Shown here in pieces: positions 46,831-56,500 of a stretch of DNA of 64,000 nucleotides (positions within the stretch are counted from its first letter, which is position 1; each line of letters starts with the position of its first letter). The DNA comes from Emticicia aquatica (lineage in GTDB: Bacteria > Bacteroidota > Bacteroidia > Cytophagales > Spirosomataceae). The translations under genes were made by a program, and so were the position numbers. The stretch covers positions 1,178,001-1,242,000 of the forward strand of contig NZ_CAKLPY010000002.1 in the NCBI RefSeq assembly GCF_923079645.1. Direction: 5' to 3'. The notes under the pieces were generated by a model, which had not been told where the DNA came from, ran no database searches, and worked only from the letters and a program-made list of their open reading frames with translations.

Positions 46831-49377
46831 ATGAAAAAAATCAATCTACTTTACCTATTTTTCTTTCAATTACTTATTAGCCAAGCGTTTAGCCAAGTGG
46901 CTGATAGTTATTATTTACCTCAAAATGTAACTTATGATTCTAAGATTCCAACACCACAAAAGTTTCTTGGATATCAAGTAGGGGAGCAACATGTAACGCC
47001 CTACGAAACAGTTACTTACATGAAAGAATTGGCTCGTCTATCAAACCGTTTCAAAGTTGAAACTTACGCCAAAACCTTCGAAAATCGAGAATTATTGCTC
47101 GTTACAGTTACTTCTCCTGAAAATCACGCTCAACTCGACCAAATCAAGACCGAACACCAGAAACTCATAAATCCTGCACAATCAAGCTCATTGGATGTAC
47201 AGAAGATGCCAATAGTTGTTTGGATGGGCTATTCGGTTCATGGAAACGAAGCCAGTGGAACTAACTCAAACTTGATGTCGGCTTACTATTTGGCGGCCGC
47301 ACAAGGAGCAAGCGTTGATTCGCTGTTGAATGAAGCTGTTATATTAATTGACCCAGTTATTAACGCAGACGGTGGCAATAGATTTGCAACTTGGGTCAAT
47401 ATTAATCGTAGCACAAATCTTGTAAGTGATATTAATAGCCGTGAATTTAGTGAAACGTGGCCTGGCGGTCGTTCAAATCACTATTGGTTTGATATGAACC
47501 GTGACTGGCTTTATCAACAAATGCCCGAAAGTAAAGGTCGTTTGGCAAAGTTTTATGATTGGCGACCAAATATCTTGACTGACCATCACGAAATGGGTTC
47601 TGCTTCAAGTTTCTTTTTTCAACCAGGAATTCCCGCAAGAACACATCCGCTTACCCCAAAAAAGAACATTGAATTGACCGTAAAATTTGGCAAATATCAA
47701 GCAATTGGCCTTGATAAAATTGGGTCGGCATACTATACGCAAGAAAATTACGATGATTTTTACTACGGAAAAGGCTCAACTTTACCTGATGTAAATGGTT
47801 CAATCGGAATTTTATTTGAACAAGCTTCCTCTCGTGGACATTTGCAAGAAACCGCTAATGGTTTGCTAAGTTTTCCGTTTACTGTTCGTAACCAAGTAAC
47901 GGCTACATTTTCAACACTTCGTGCAGCCCGTGAAATGCGTGTCGAATTGCTCGAACACATGAGAAATTTTTATAAAGAAAGCTCAACAGATGCGGTAAAA
48001 GGATATGTTTTTGGAGGAGGAAATGATGCCATAAAAACATGGGAAATGGTAAATATGTTGAAAAGAAACCAAATTGAGGTGTATCATTTAGCAAAAGATG
48101 AAAGCCTTGATGGCATTGCTTTTAACAAAGAAAAAGCTTTTGTTGTGCCTATGAACCAACCGCAACATCGACTTATCAAATCAATGTTTGAAAAACGCAC
48201 AAAATTTGAAGACAGTTTGTTTTATGACATTTCGGCTTGGTCGTTGCAATATTGTATGAACGTTCCAACGGCAGAAACTAAAACAGGGGTTTCTTTGGGT
48301 GAAAAAGTTGATAAAAATGATTTTCCAAAAGGAAAAGTTTACGGAAAAAGTCAATATGCCTATTTATTTGAGTGGAATAGTTATTACGCCCCAAGAGCCG
48401 CCTACGAATTATTGAAAAAAGGTTATAATTTAAAAGTTGCCGTTGAGCCTCTTTCTGCCATTGTAGAAGGTCAAGAACGTACTTTTGGCTACGGAACAAT
48501 CCAAATTTTCGGCAATGGCACTGACCCTTCGGCTTTGTTACAAACACTAGCCGAGCGTGATGGCATCGACTTTTATGCTACCCAAACAGGTCTAACGCCA
48601 CAAGGAATCGACTTAGGTAGTGAAAAATTTCGAAAAATTCGTTTACCAAAAATATTAATGTTAGGCGGAACAGGCGTACAATCAACCGATGCAGGAGAAA
48701 TTTGGCACTTACTCGACCAAAGAATCAATATTCCACTAACCATTGCTGATATTGAAACGGCTAATCGAACATCGCTAGAAAAATATACACATATTGTACT
48801 TGCTGGAGGAAACTATAATAACCTTTCTGACGAAAAAATCAAGCGTTTTGTTCAAAGTGGTGGCGTATTAGTAGCAATGACAGACGCTGTTGAATGGGTT
48901 TCTGCCAAAAAAATTGCCAATATAAGTATCAAAGAAAAGCCTGATAATAACGGAAGCGGAGAAAAACGCCCATATAACCAACAAGAGCAATATAATGGGG
49001 CTTTAGAGACCGCAGGAACTATTTTTGAAACAAAAATTGACCCGACACATCCGCTATGTTTTGGTTATAAACAAGATAAACTTGCTCTTTTCAAGGACAA
49101 TAATATTTTTATGGAAGACACCAAAAACCCTTACAATACACCTCTGATATTTACTTCAAATCCTTTGTTGGCGGGTTACGTGCATCCAAAAAATGAAAAA
49201 CTAATTAAAAACTCGCCCGCAGCAATTACACTAAATGTAGGAGCTGGGAGAGTTATTGCTTTGTCTGAAAATCCAAATTTTAGAGCATTTTGGTACGGAA
49301 CAAATAAACTTTTCTTAAATACGCTTTTCTTCGGAAATATTATTGGTGGAGGACGTTTTGGTGGCGAAGAAGAGTAA
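46831..49377 (+). CDS. Exported M14 family zinc carboxypeptidase
   Basis: I start at the ATG at 46831 (signal peptide ending QAFSQ), 848 residues; the in-frame ATG at 46696 lies upstream of the terminator at 46749 and is unlikely. The M14 core follows with zinc motif H137-xx-E140 in VHGNEASG, then FDMNRDWLYQ and DHHEMGSASS. The C-terminal third (~610-848) looks like a flavodoxin/class I amidotransferase-like fold (GGNYNNLSDEKIKRFVQSGG). It probably trims peptides in the periplasm or outside the cell. Confidence 0.9.
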   Translation: MKKINLLYLFFFQLLISQAFSQVADSYYLPQNVTYDSKIPTPQKFLGYQVGEQHVTPYETVTYMKELARLSNRFKVETYAKTFENRELLLVTVTSPENHAQLDQIKTEHQKLINPAQSSSLDVQKMPIVVWMGYSVHGNEASGTNSNLMSAYYLAAAQGASVDSLLNEAVILIDPVINADGGNRFATWVNINRSTNLVSDINSREFSETWPGGRSNHYWFDMNRDWLYQQMPESKGRLAKFYDWRPNILTDHHEMGSASSFFFQPGIPARTHPLTPKKNIELTVKFGKYQAIGLDKIGSAYYTQENYDDFYYGKGSTLPDVNGSIGILFEQASSRGHLQETANGLLSFPFTVRNQVTATFSTLRAAREMRVELLEHMRNFYKESSTDAVKGYVFGGGNDAIKTWEMVNMLKRNQIEVYHLAKDESLDGIAFNKEKAFVVPMNQPQHRLIKSMFEKRTKFEDSLFYDISAWSLQYCMNVPTAETKTGVSLGEKVDKNDFPKGKVYGKSQYAYLFEWNSYYAPRAAYELLKKGYNLKVAVEPLSAIVEGQERTFGYGTIQIFGNGTDPSALLQTLAERDGIDFYATQTGLTPQGIDLGSEKFRKIRLPKILMLGGTGVQSTDAGEIWHLLDQRINIPLTIADIETANRTSLEKYTHIVLAGGNYNNLSDEKIKRFVQSGGVLVAMTDAVEWVSAKKIANISIKEKPDNNGSGEKRPYNQQEQYNGALETAGTIFETKIDPTHPLCFGYKQDKLALFKDNNIFMEDTKNPYNTPLIFTSNPLLAGYVHPKNEKLIKNSPAAITLNVGAGRVIALSENPNFRAFWYGTNKLFLNTLFFGNIIGGGRFGGEEE

Positions 49378-49457
49378 AACACAAGGATTTTGGCTTCGTA
49401 TTTTGTCAATGACTACGTTTTTTCTACCTTGCAGTTAATATTATTTTTTAAGAAAAA

Positions 49458-49805
49458 ATGTCTGATTTTTTGAAAATTGGTGAGTTAAAAGAGAATCTCG
49501 TTAAACTTATCGAAGCAAAATTTGAATTAACAAAACTCAATGTTCAAGATAAAATTGAGGGCATAGCTGTGAAAGCAGCTTATGCCCTCATTACGTTTAT
49601 TTTGGGTATAGTTGTTGTTATTTTTCTAAGCATTCTGTTAGCTTTAGGCCTTAATCACCTACTAGAAAGCACTTGGCTAGGCTTTTTGTTAATTTTTGCT
49701 ATTTACGCTATTATTCTTGCTATTTTTATTTTTGCAAAAGAGGCTGTTTTTAAAGCAATTAAGAAAAAAGTTGAGGAAGTTGTTGATGAGAATTTTAATA
49801 TATAA
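49458..49805 (+). CDS. Holin superfamily III-like (phage_holin_3_6/Holin-X) membrane protein
   Basis: The 115-residue protein has an amphipathic N-terminus (ELKENLVKLIEAKFELTKLNVQDKI), two membrane helices (about 35-60 and 70-95) and a charged helical C-terminus. This is the layout of the cell-envelope holin-X family, which despite the name is not phage-specific and usually occurs in housekeeping regions. There is no phage gene nearby, so a role in envelope function is likelier than lysis. Confidence 0.75.
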   Translation: MSDFLKIGELKENLVKLIEAKFELTKLNVQDKIEGIAVKAAYALITFILGIVVVIFLSILLALGLNHLLESTWLGFLLIFAIYAIILAIFIFAKEAVFKAIKKKVEEVVDENFNI

Positions 49806-49946
49806 TTTTCTTAAGCCTAATTTTGAAACCCTCTTTTCGTTAAACCTTCATTATACTTTCAACGAAAAACCATAAATTTGTACATTAAACAAGAACATCG
49901 TTTTCTTAATGGCAAAATTTTGCCGCTGCATTCATAAAAATCCTTC

Positions 49947-51392
49947 ATGAAATACGAAATTGTTATTGGCCTAGAAGTTCACTGTCAACTCGCAACAGAA
50001 AGTAAAATATTTGCTTCGGACACCAACAAATTTGGCAGCGAACCAAATACAAATATTAGCGTAATCACGCTTGGACACCCTGGTGTTTTACCAAAACTCA
50101 ACAAAAAAGCTGTCGAATTTGCCATTCGCATGGGTTTGGCTTGTGGTTGCGAAATCAACCGAAACAATTATTTCGACCGTAAAAACTATTTTTATCCTGA
50201 CCTTCCAAAAGGTTATCAGGTTTCACAAGATAAATTTCCGATTTGTAAAGGTGGCGAAGTAAAAATTCGACTAAAAGATGGCAAAGGCTTCAAAGAAAGA
50301 ACATTAGAACTCCATCATATTCACCTCGAAGAGGATGCAGGAAAATCGGTTCACGATGGAAGTGACGCTTTTACGCTTTTAGATTATAATCGTGCAGGAA
50401 CACCTTTGGTAGAAATTGTTTCTGAACCTTGTATGCGAAGCCCTGAAGAAGCGAGTGCGTATTTGACTGAAATCCGTAAGATTGTTCGATATTTAGGTAT
50501 TTGTGATGGCAATATGGAAGAAGGTTCGATGCGAGCAGATTTGAATGTTTCGATTCGCGAATTTGGAGCAGCAGAATACGGCACAAAGGTCGAAATCAAA
50601 AACATGAATTCGATTAGAAACCTACAACACGCTGCCGAATTTGAATACAAACGCCAAGTTGCGTTGCTAGAATCAGGCGGAAAAGTGATTCAAGAAACCC
50701 GAATGTTTGATGCTGACAATGGACAAACGTACAGCATGCGTTTGAAGGAAACGATGAACGATTACCGTTATTTTCCTGAACCAGACTTAGCTCCTATACG
50801 CATTTCTGACGAATGGTTAAACGCAATAAAGTCAACAATGCCTGCTTTACCGAGTGAATTATTCGAGAAATTCACGAAAGAACTAGGAATCTTAGAAGAA
50901 CACGCTGTTGTTATCACAGATGCAAAAGAAATGGCCGACTATTTTGTGGAAACATGTAAATTAACACAAAATTATAAAGCTGTTTCTAATTGGTTGACAT
51001 CAACAATAAGAGGATATTTGAACGAAAAAAATATTGAAATCAACGAATTTAGTTTAAAACCAAGTCAATTGGCTGAAATTATCTCGTTAGTTGATGAAAA
51101 CAAAATTAGTAGTTCAGCCGCTTCTCAAAAGCTATTTCCATTGATGCTCGAAAATCCAACCATTTCAGCATTAAAATTAGCAGAAAGTAACAATTTGATT
51201 CAAGAAAGCAATACTGATACATTGCAAGCGTTAATCAACGAAGTTCTTGCTGCCAATGAAGCTAAAGTAAAAGAGTACAAAAGTGGTAAAAAGGGTTTAC
51301 TTGGAATGTTTGTGGGTGAAGTTATGAAAAAATCTAAAGGCTCGGCTGACCCAAAACGCACCAACGAGTTATTAATGAAGGCTTTACAGTAA
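49947..51392 (+). CDS. gatB: Asp-tRNA(Asn)/Glu-tRNA(Gln) amidotransferase subunit B
   Basis: The 481-residue product begins YEIVIGLEVHCQLATESKIF. It carries GHPGVLPKLNKKAVE, NYFDRKNYFYPDLPKGYQVSQ and DYNRAGTPLVEIVSEPCMRSPEEA, all GatB signatures, and a C-terminal YqeY-like tail domain (~335-481). With GatA and GatC it converts mischarged Glu-tRNA(Gln) or Asp-tRNA(Asn). gatA and gatC are not in this window, so the genes are scattered. A TAAATTTG element lies upstream (49873-49880). Confidence 0.97.
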   Translation: MKYEIVIGLEVHCQLATESKIFASDTNKFGSEPNTNISVITLGHPGVLPKLNKKAVEFAIRMGLACGCEINRNNYFDRKNYFYPDLPKGYQVSQDKFPICKGGEVKIRLKDGKGFKERTLELHHIHLEEDAGKSVHDGSDAFTLLDYNRAGTPLVEIVSEPCMRSPEEASAYLTEIRKIVRYLGICDGNMEEGSMRADLNVSIREFGAAEYGTKVEIKNMNSIRNLQHAAEFEYKRQVALLESGGKVIQETRMFDADNGQTYSMRLKETMNDYRYFPEPDLAPIRISDEWLNAIKSTMPALPSELFEKFTKELGILEEHAVVITDAKEMADYFVETCKLTQNYKAVSNWLTSTIRGYLNEKNIEINEFSLKPSQLAEIISLVDENKISSSAASQKLFPLMLENPTISALKLAESNNLIQESNTDTLQALINEVLAANEAKVKEYKSGKKGLLGMFVGEVMKKSKGSADPKRTNELLMKALQ

Positions 51393-51424
51393 TTTTGGTA
51401 AATTAATTAATAAAAATACATTAT

Positions 51425-52609
51425 ATGAGACACATCATTATTGCAATATACTTTGTCGTTAGCGGTTTGGCTTGCCAATCACAACCTCAAGCAACAACGC
51501 CTCCTACTAGTACCGAAAGTACTTATAATATTACAGGAAAAATAAAATCATCAGTAAGCGGAAAGATATATTTAGAGCGAATGAACGACCGAAATATCCC
51601 ACTTCGGATTGATTCGGTTGCAGTTTCGCCCGATAATAGTTTTTCGTTCAAGGGCAAAATGCCCGAACCAGGTATTTATCAAATAAATATTGCTAATCAA
51701 CAAATTATTGGATTGATTCTCGATGGAGGAGAAACGCTTACCATTTCAGCAGATGGTTTTAACACTCCTGAAAAACCAGGTTCTTTTGCAGTTGACGGCT
51801 CTCCAATGATGATGAAGTTTAATCAAGTTGTGGCAGAGTCACAAAAGTTTCGTCAAATACAAATGGATTTACAAAATCAATTTGATACCGCAACACAGAA
51901 AAAAGACGAGAAAAAGAAAAAAGAAATTCAAATTACTTATCAAGCATCCGAAGAAAAATATTATAATACAATCAAGCCAATTATTGGTGAAATGGGTACT
52001 TCTTTGGCTGGTTTAATCGCAATTAATAATTTTTTAAATCCAGAAAGAGATTTTGAGTTTTTTGCAAATACATCAAAACAGCTTGAAAAAGAAGGTAAAA
52101 ATCACTTTTTTGCGAAGATTTTCATCCAAGATGTAAAACGTAGAAGTGCTGGTTCGGTTGGTGCTGATGCTCCTGATTTTTCATTGGTTGATTTAGATGG
52201 AAAAACGGTAAAATTATCAGATTTACGTGGAAAAGTAGTGATTCTTGATTTTTGGGCAACCTGGTGCGGGCCTTGCATCATGTCATTTCCTGGCATGAAA
52301 ATCTCAATGGATAAATATAAAGATAATCCTAATGTAAAATTTTTATTCGTAAATACTTATGAGCGAGTAAGCATAGACCAATGGAAATCAACGGTTAGCT
52401 CGTTCGTTAAGCAAAGGGGATTTACCGCTTTCCCTGTTATTCTGGATATGGGCGGCGAAGTGGCTGGTAGTTATGGAGTAAATGGTATTCCTGCCAAATT
52501 TTGTATAGATAAAGAAGGTAAAATCAAGTTTAAAAGCACTGGTTATTTAGGTTCAAACGATGCCATCGTGAAAGAAATGAGCAATTGGGTTGAAGAAGCC
52601 AGTAAATAA
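51425..52609 (+). CDS. TlpA-type thiol-disulfide lipoprotein with DUF4369
   Basis: The 394-residue product has a lipoprotein signal (VVSGLAC). An N-terminal DUF4369 domain (~35-130, YNITGKIKSSVSGKIYLERM) and a helical linker (~135-235) follow. The C-terminal TlpA/AhpC-like thioredoxin domain has C281-GP-C284 in FWATWCGPCIMSF. Such Bacteroidota proteins reduce disulfides in the periplasm, for example during cytochrome c maturation; the true partner is unknown. It starts 32 bp after gatB and ends in a strong terminator. Confidence 0.93.
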   Translation: MRHIIIAIYFVVSGLACQSQPQATTPPTSTESTYNITGKIKSSVSGKIYLERMNDRNIPLRIDSVAVSPDNSFSFKGKMPEPGIYQINIANQQIIGLILDGGETLTISADGFNTPEKPGSFAVDGSPMMMKFNQVVAESQKFRQIQMDLQNQFDTATQKKDEKKKKEIQITYQASEEKYYNTIKPIIGEMGTSLAGLIAINNFLNPERDFEFFANTSKQLEKEGKNHFFAKIFIQDVKRRSAGSVGADAPDFSLVDLDGKTVKLSDLRGKVVILDFWATWCGPCIMSFPGMKISMDKYKDNPNVKFLFVNTYERVSIDQWKSTVSSFVKQRGFTAFPVILDMGGEVAGSYGVNGIPAKFCIDKEGKIKFKSTGYLGSNDAIVKEMSNWVEEASK

Positions 52610-52625
52610 TTGGTTTTATTTAACT

Positions 52626-52668
52626 AAAAAGGCTTGCTTGAAAATTTTCAAGCAAGCCTTTTTTTAAT
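52626..52668. terminator. Perfectly palindromic bidirectional terminator
   Basis: AAAAAGGCTTGCTTGAAAA is followed at once by its full complement, flanked by T residues. It lies between two convergent genes. Confidence 0.9.
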
Positions 52669-52685
52669 CGCTAATTTGTATTGTC

Positions 52686-53510
52686 TTACTTTTCTTTTGA
52701 CGGTAAAACCACTCTTTTCACTGTTCCGTCTTCACCTTGCGTAATCATCACGAAAACAGTGCCGTTTTGTTTTCCAATATTGATTTGCCCAACATATTCA
52801 CCCGAAAAATCTTTGATTTCTTCTTTTGCAACCACACTTCCTTTTACATCTAAAACCTTGATACTTACATCTCCTTTTTGTGGAGCATTGAATCTTACAT
52901 TTAAGATTTCCGTTTTTGGATTATTCGGGAAAACATCTATACTTTTTATCGTTTTACTACCAGAATTACCACCATCAAACATGAAATTATCTGGAATCGA
53001 ACGAAATTCAAATTTCAAATCTTTTCCCATTTGTTTCATATTATCACGCAAACTTTCCATATTTCCGTTAAATTCGTGCGTAAAATCTTCATTTTCTAGC
53101 CATTCTCCTCCATCTTTGCCTTTCTTCTTGTAAATTCTTACTTGCGGTTTTTCTCTAATTATGATTTCTTCGTTGCCATTATCATTGTTGTAATTATAGC
53201 TTTTTTCTATTTTGCGGTCACCTCGTTTTACATCAGTCTCATTGTCGATTTCAACTTTTATTCCTTGTGCTTTGCCTTTATTTTGAGACATGACCGAATC
53301 TTTAAATTTTTCAATCATTCCTTCTTTTTGTGCTTCCGAAAGCCCTGCTGAATTAATTACTTTTTCATCAACTTTGACTTTCCCGTCAATATCTTGCTCA
53401 ATTCTGATGCGAATTTTTTCTTTTTTTTCTTGTGAAAAAGAAAAAATTGGAGCAGTTAGCAACACTAAAACAGCTCCACTTCTGAAAATTTTACTTAAAA
53501 AAGCTTTCAT
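52686..53510 (-). CDS. Short exported protein with T9SS C-terminal sorting domain
   Basis: The 274-residue product has a signal peptide (LVLLTAPIFSFSQ) and a charged, Lys/Asn/Asp-rich middle part without a recognised domain. The last ~80 residues match the type A sorting domain: SIDVFPNNPKTEILNVRF, then VSIKVLDVKGSVV, and VFVMITQGEDGTVKRVVLPS. This directs the protein through the type IX system to the surface. It is small for such cargo and its effector part is of unknown function. A TAAGTTTG element lies upstream (53581-53574). Confidence 0.85.
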   Translation of the reverse strand: MKAFLSKIFRSGAVLVLLTAPIFSFSQEKKEKIRIRIEQDIDGKVKVDEKVINSAGLSEAQKEGMIEKFKDSVMSQNKGKAQGIKVEIDNETDVKRGDRKIEKSYNYNNDNGNEEIIIREKPQVRIYKKKGKDGGEWLENEDFTHEFNGNMESLRDNMKQMGKDLKFEFRSIPDNFMFDGGNSGSKTIKSIDVFPNNPKTEILNVRFNAPQKGDVSIKVLDVKGSVVAKEEIKDFSGEYVGQINIGKQNGTVFVMITQGEDGTVKRVVLPSKEK

Positions 53511-53625
53511 AATTCTGTTATTTAATAATTAAAAATAATGGTTAATTGACATTTCGATAAACAAAACGTTGCACAAACTTAAAATAAGTAAGTGTATAAT
53601 TGTCGTTAAAAAGTCTTAAAATATG

Positions 53626-54642
53626 TTAAATCCCTGCTATAAGCTCCAAAGCAGTTGTTGCGGTGTCATTATGTTTAACTATAAATGTCGTTATTTGAGA
53701 TGCATCTCGTTTTGAAAGACCATGAAGATAGGTTTTGTCGTAGTAATTAAGGGCGATTTCTGTGCCGACCGAAAAATCTCCTTTTTCTAAAGCTTCGATT
53801 GCAGCTTTATGATGCTGGCCTCCCAATCTTTTTAGGATTCTATCGGTTGCAGATTTTAATTCATCAAATGAAAAGTGTGCATATTCTTTGACTAAACGGC
53901 TAACTCTTATTTGTTTATCGACATCTATAAAAGCTGTTTTTGCGGTTCGCATTTGTTGCCAAAGTCCATCAGGAATATTACAGCAGCCTACATTTCTGCT
54001 TTCATCTTCAATCCAAATACGGCGACTTTTGTCTAACTCTGCCCATTTTTGGTAAAGCATATTTTCAAAATGCTCTGTCATTGGTTGCGGAGGTTGTCCA
54101 AGCATTCCGAACGATGAACCTTTGTGATTGGCCAAACCTTCTAAATCCAAAATTTGCTCGCCTTGTTTGGCTAATTCGTAGAGAATTTCTGTTTTTCCAC
54201 TTCCTGTTTTTCCGCCTAAAACAATCAAATCTAGTGGTTTATTAAATTCATCTAAAATGTAGTTACGGTACTTTTTATATCCACCAACTAAAATGGAGAC
54301 TTTCATTCCAGCAGATGCCAGTAAAGTTGCAAAACTTCCACTACGCATTCCACCACGCCAACAATGCACTAAAACTTCACCATCGGGTGCAATTTTTCTT
54401 GATTTCTTTACAAAACCCGATAGTTTTGGTCCAACAATATCCAAACCAAGTAAAAAAGCTGATTCTTTTCCCACTTTTTTATAGCGAGTTCCAACTTCTG
54501 CTCGCTCATGATTTTCAAATAAAGGAATATTTATTGCACCAACAATATGCCCACGCTCAAACTCACCTGGCGAACGTACATCAATAATTGGAATTGTTTT
54601 CGATTTTTCAAGAAATTGCTCAACTGGAAGTGGCTTTATCAT
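53626..54642 (-). CDS. mnmH: tRNA 2-selenouridine synthase
   Basis: The 338-residue product has an N-terminal rhodanese domain with C94 in VHCWRGGMRSG and a C-terminal P-loop domain with GGKTGSGKT (143-151). This is the SelU/MnmH architecture. It exchanges 2-thiouridine for 2-selenouridine at the wobble position of some tRNAs, via geranylation, using selenophosphate. A selD gene is expected elsewhere and is not in this window. It starts 6 bp after pdxJ, so it is in one operon with it. Confidence 0.95.
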   Translation of the reverse strand: MIKPLPVEQFLEKSKTIPIIDVRSPGEFERGHIVGAINIPLFENHERAEVGTRYKKVGKESAFLLGLDIVGPKLSGFVKKSRKIAPDGEVLVHCWRGGMRSGSFATLLASAGMKVSILVGGYKKYRNYILDEFNKPLDLIVLGGKTGSGKTEILYELAKQGEQILDLEGLANHKGSSFGMLGQPPQPMTEHFENMLYQKWAELDKSRRIWIEDESRNVGCCNIPDGLWQQMRTAKTAFIDVDKQIRVSRLVKEYAHFSFDELKSATDRILKRLGGQHHKAAIEALEKGDFSVGTEIALNYYDKTYLHGLSKRDASQITTFIVKHNDTATTALELIAGI

Positions 54643-54648
54643 TTTGAT

Positions 54649-55365
54649 TTAGTTCAGTTGTCGCAAATATAACTGAATTGTATTTTCTAAACCCAAATAA
54701 AGTGCGTCACAAATCAAAGCATGGCCGATTGATACCTCAAGTAAATTTGGAATATTTTCTTTGAAATATTGCAGATTATCAAGACTTAAATCATGTCCAG
54801 CATTTACTCCAAGCCCAACTATTTCGGCAATTTTTGCCGCAGCAACATAATCTTTTATTGCATCTGCTCGGTTTGAAAAATAATGATGTGCATAACTTTC
54901 TGTATAAAGTTCGATTCGGTCAGTGCCTGTTTCGGCGGCACCTTCCACCATTTTTTCAATTGGGTCAACAAAAATCGAAACCCTGCAACCAACGCTTTTG
55001 AAGGTCGCCACTAAATCTTTTAATTGTTCTTTGTGTTTGATTGTATCCCAACCTGCGTTTGAAGTAACGGCATTGAGTGCGTCTGGAACGAGCGTCACTT
55101 GAGTGGGTTTGTTGGCAAGTACTAATTCAACAAATTTTTTTTCTGTTGGATTTCCTTCTATATTAAACTCGGTAGTAACGATTTTTTTCAAATCATACAC
55201 ATCCTGATAACGGATATGTCTTTCGTCGGGGCGAGGATGAACCGTAATTCCCTCTGCCCCAAATTTTTCACAATCAATCGCAACCTGAACTACATTCGGC
55301 TGACTTCCTCCTCGTGAATTTCGCAAGGTCGCTATTTTGTTGATATTGACCGATAATTTCGTCAT
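54649..55365 (-). CDS. pdxJ: Pyridoxine 5'-phosphate synthase
   Basis: The 238-residue TIM-barrel enzyme begins [20 protein letters not shown] and carries [39 protein letters not shown] and [15 protein letters not shown], all clear PdxJ signatures. It condenses 1-deoxyxylulose 5-phosphate with amino-acetone 3-phosphate to form pyridoxine 5'-phosphate. Its start is fixed by conservation of the first residues. It overlaps the end of the upstream gene by 92 bp in another frame and is followed closely by mnmH. Confidence 0.97.
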   Translation of the reverse strand: MTKLSVNINKIATLRNSRGGSQPNVVQVAIDCEKFGAEGITVHPRPDERHIRYQDVYDLKKIVTTEFNIEGNPTEKKFVELVLANKPTQVTLVPDALNAVTSNAGWDTIKHKEQLKDLVATFKSVGCRVSIFVDPIEKMVEGAAETGTDRIELYTESYAHHYFSNRADAIKDYVAAAKIAEIVGLGVNAGHDLSLDNLQYFKENIPNLLEVSIGHALICDALYLGLENTIQLYLRQLN

Positions 55366-55879
55366 GTTGCTCTTTTATCTGTTTTGTTAAAATCAAACTT
55401 TTCCCTAATAAGTAACGACTACGAGTTTGAGCATCATAATGGGCATCGTTTGCATTGATACTTTTCCCATTGATAAACTTAACAAGTTTCATTTTTTGGT
55501 AATAGTAACAATTTTCGCTTACTTTTACCAAATTTTTGTCGGTACTTTGTTTAGTTTCATAATGAAATAACTGATTTGATGCCAAAATCAGTTCCCCATT
55601 TTTACTAAAATAATACTCGTGTCTAATTTTTCCGACTTCTCCATAAGTTTCAGAAACGATTAGCTCAATTCGATTGTTTTGGAAATAGGCAACCACTTCG
55701 TCTTCAAATCGTTTATCAGAAATTTGTTGAATACTGTACCGATGATTTTTTAGATTTGCCTGAATTTCTGCACAACGCTTTTGAATATCGGTTGTAGGTG
55801 AATGACTTTTTTGGGGAGTTGCCCAAACCGTTGATGATATCAACATGACACCAATGGCAGCAAAGTTTAAAATACGCAT
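55274..55879 (-). CDS. Small exported protein of unknown function overlapping pdxJ
   Basis: The 201-residue product has a signal peptide ([17 protein letters not shown]). The mature domain has [38 protein letters not shown] and a Cys at SENCYYYQ. I recognise no family. The last ~30 residues (from [12 protein letters not shown]) are coded inside the start of pdxJ in another frame and may be non-essential or the result of a lost earlier stop codon. Position and spacing suggest an operon with pdxJ and mnmH. Confidence 0.75.
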   Translation of the reverse strand: MRILNFAAIGVMLISSTVWATPQKSHSPTTDIQKRCAEIQANLKNHRYSIQQISDKRFEDEVVAYFQNNRIELIVSETYGEVGKIRHEYYFSKNGELILASNQLFHYETKQSTDKNLVKVSENCYYYQKMKLVKFINGKSINANDAHYDAQTRSRYLLGKSLILTKQIKEQHDEIIGQYQQNSDLAKFTRRKSAECSSGCD

Positions 55880-56004
55880 AATATTGATGGGTTGGTTAAG
55901 TTATAATTGCTAGTTATCAAAAGGTGTTCCAAAAAATTATTGAATGGATACATTGCACATAAAACAACGATTTTTATTAAAATAATACAATTAATTCTAA
56001 AAAT

Positions 56005-56454
56005 ATGTCTTTAAAAACAACCATTGACGCACAAATAAAAGCAGCTATGCTTGCTCGTGAATCAGTAAGATTGATGGCTCTTCGTGATATTAAAAAGTTT
56101 ATATTACTTGAAGAAACCAAAGAAGGAAAAAGTGGCGAATTGACCAGTGATGAAGAAATGAAATTGCTAACTAAAGCCGCTAAGCAAAGAAAAGATTCGG
56201 CTGATATTTATCGCCAACAAAATCGTTCTGACCTTTTGGAGAAAGAATTAGCCGAATTGGCCGTTATTGAGGAGTTTTTACCAAAACAACTTTCTGAAGA
56301 TGATTTAAAAGCAAAATTGCAAGAAATCATGGGTCGAGTTGGTGCTTCTGCTCCATCAGATATGGGAAAAGTTATGGGTGTGGCTTCTAAAGAACTTGCT
56401 GGTCTTGCTGATGGAAAGGTCATTTCTGCCATGGTCAAAGCTCTATTGTCTTAA
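56005..56454 (+). CDS. yqeY: GatB/YqeY domain protein
   Basis: The 149-residue protein is the free-standing form of the GatB tail domain. It has IDAQIKAAMLARESVRLMALRDIKKFI, KAAKQRKDSADIYRQQNRSDL and EEFLPKQLSEDDL, followed by GASAPSDMGKVMGV. The fold binds tRNA in GatB; the free protein's job is unsettled. It is monocistronic and convergent with the acetyltransferase pair. Confidence 0.93.
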   Translation: MSLKTTIDAQIKAAMLARESVRLMALRDIKKFILLEETKEGKSGELTSDEEMKLLTKAAKQRKDSADIYRQQNRSDLLEKELAELAVIEEFLPKQLSEDDLKAKLQEIMGRVGASAPSDMGKVMGVASKELAGLADGKVISAMVKALLS

Positions 56455-56460
56455 TTTTAA

Positions 56461-56500
56461 TTTATGAGGTACGATTTGTTAATTAATCGTGCCTCATAAA
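56461..56500. terminator. Terminator between yqeY and the acetyltransferase pair
   Basis: TTTATGAGGTACGAT pairs with ATCGTGCCTCATAAA (one mismatch) around a 10-base loop. It overlaps the last codons of the acetyltransferase gene. Confidence 0.65.

Noticed and set aside
49458..49805. Holin-like gene as a sign of a prophage
   Set aside because: No lysin, capsid, integrase or other phage gene is near; the family is common in bacterial envelope loci.
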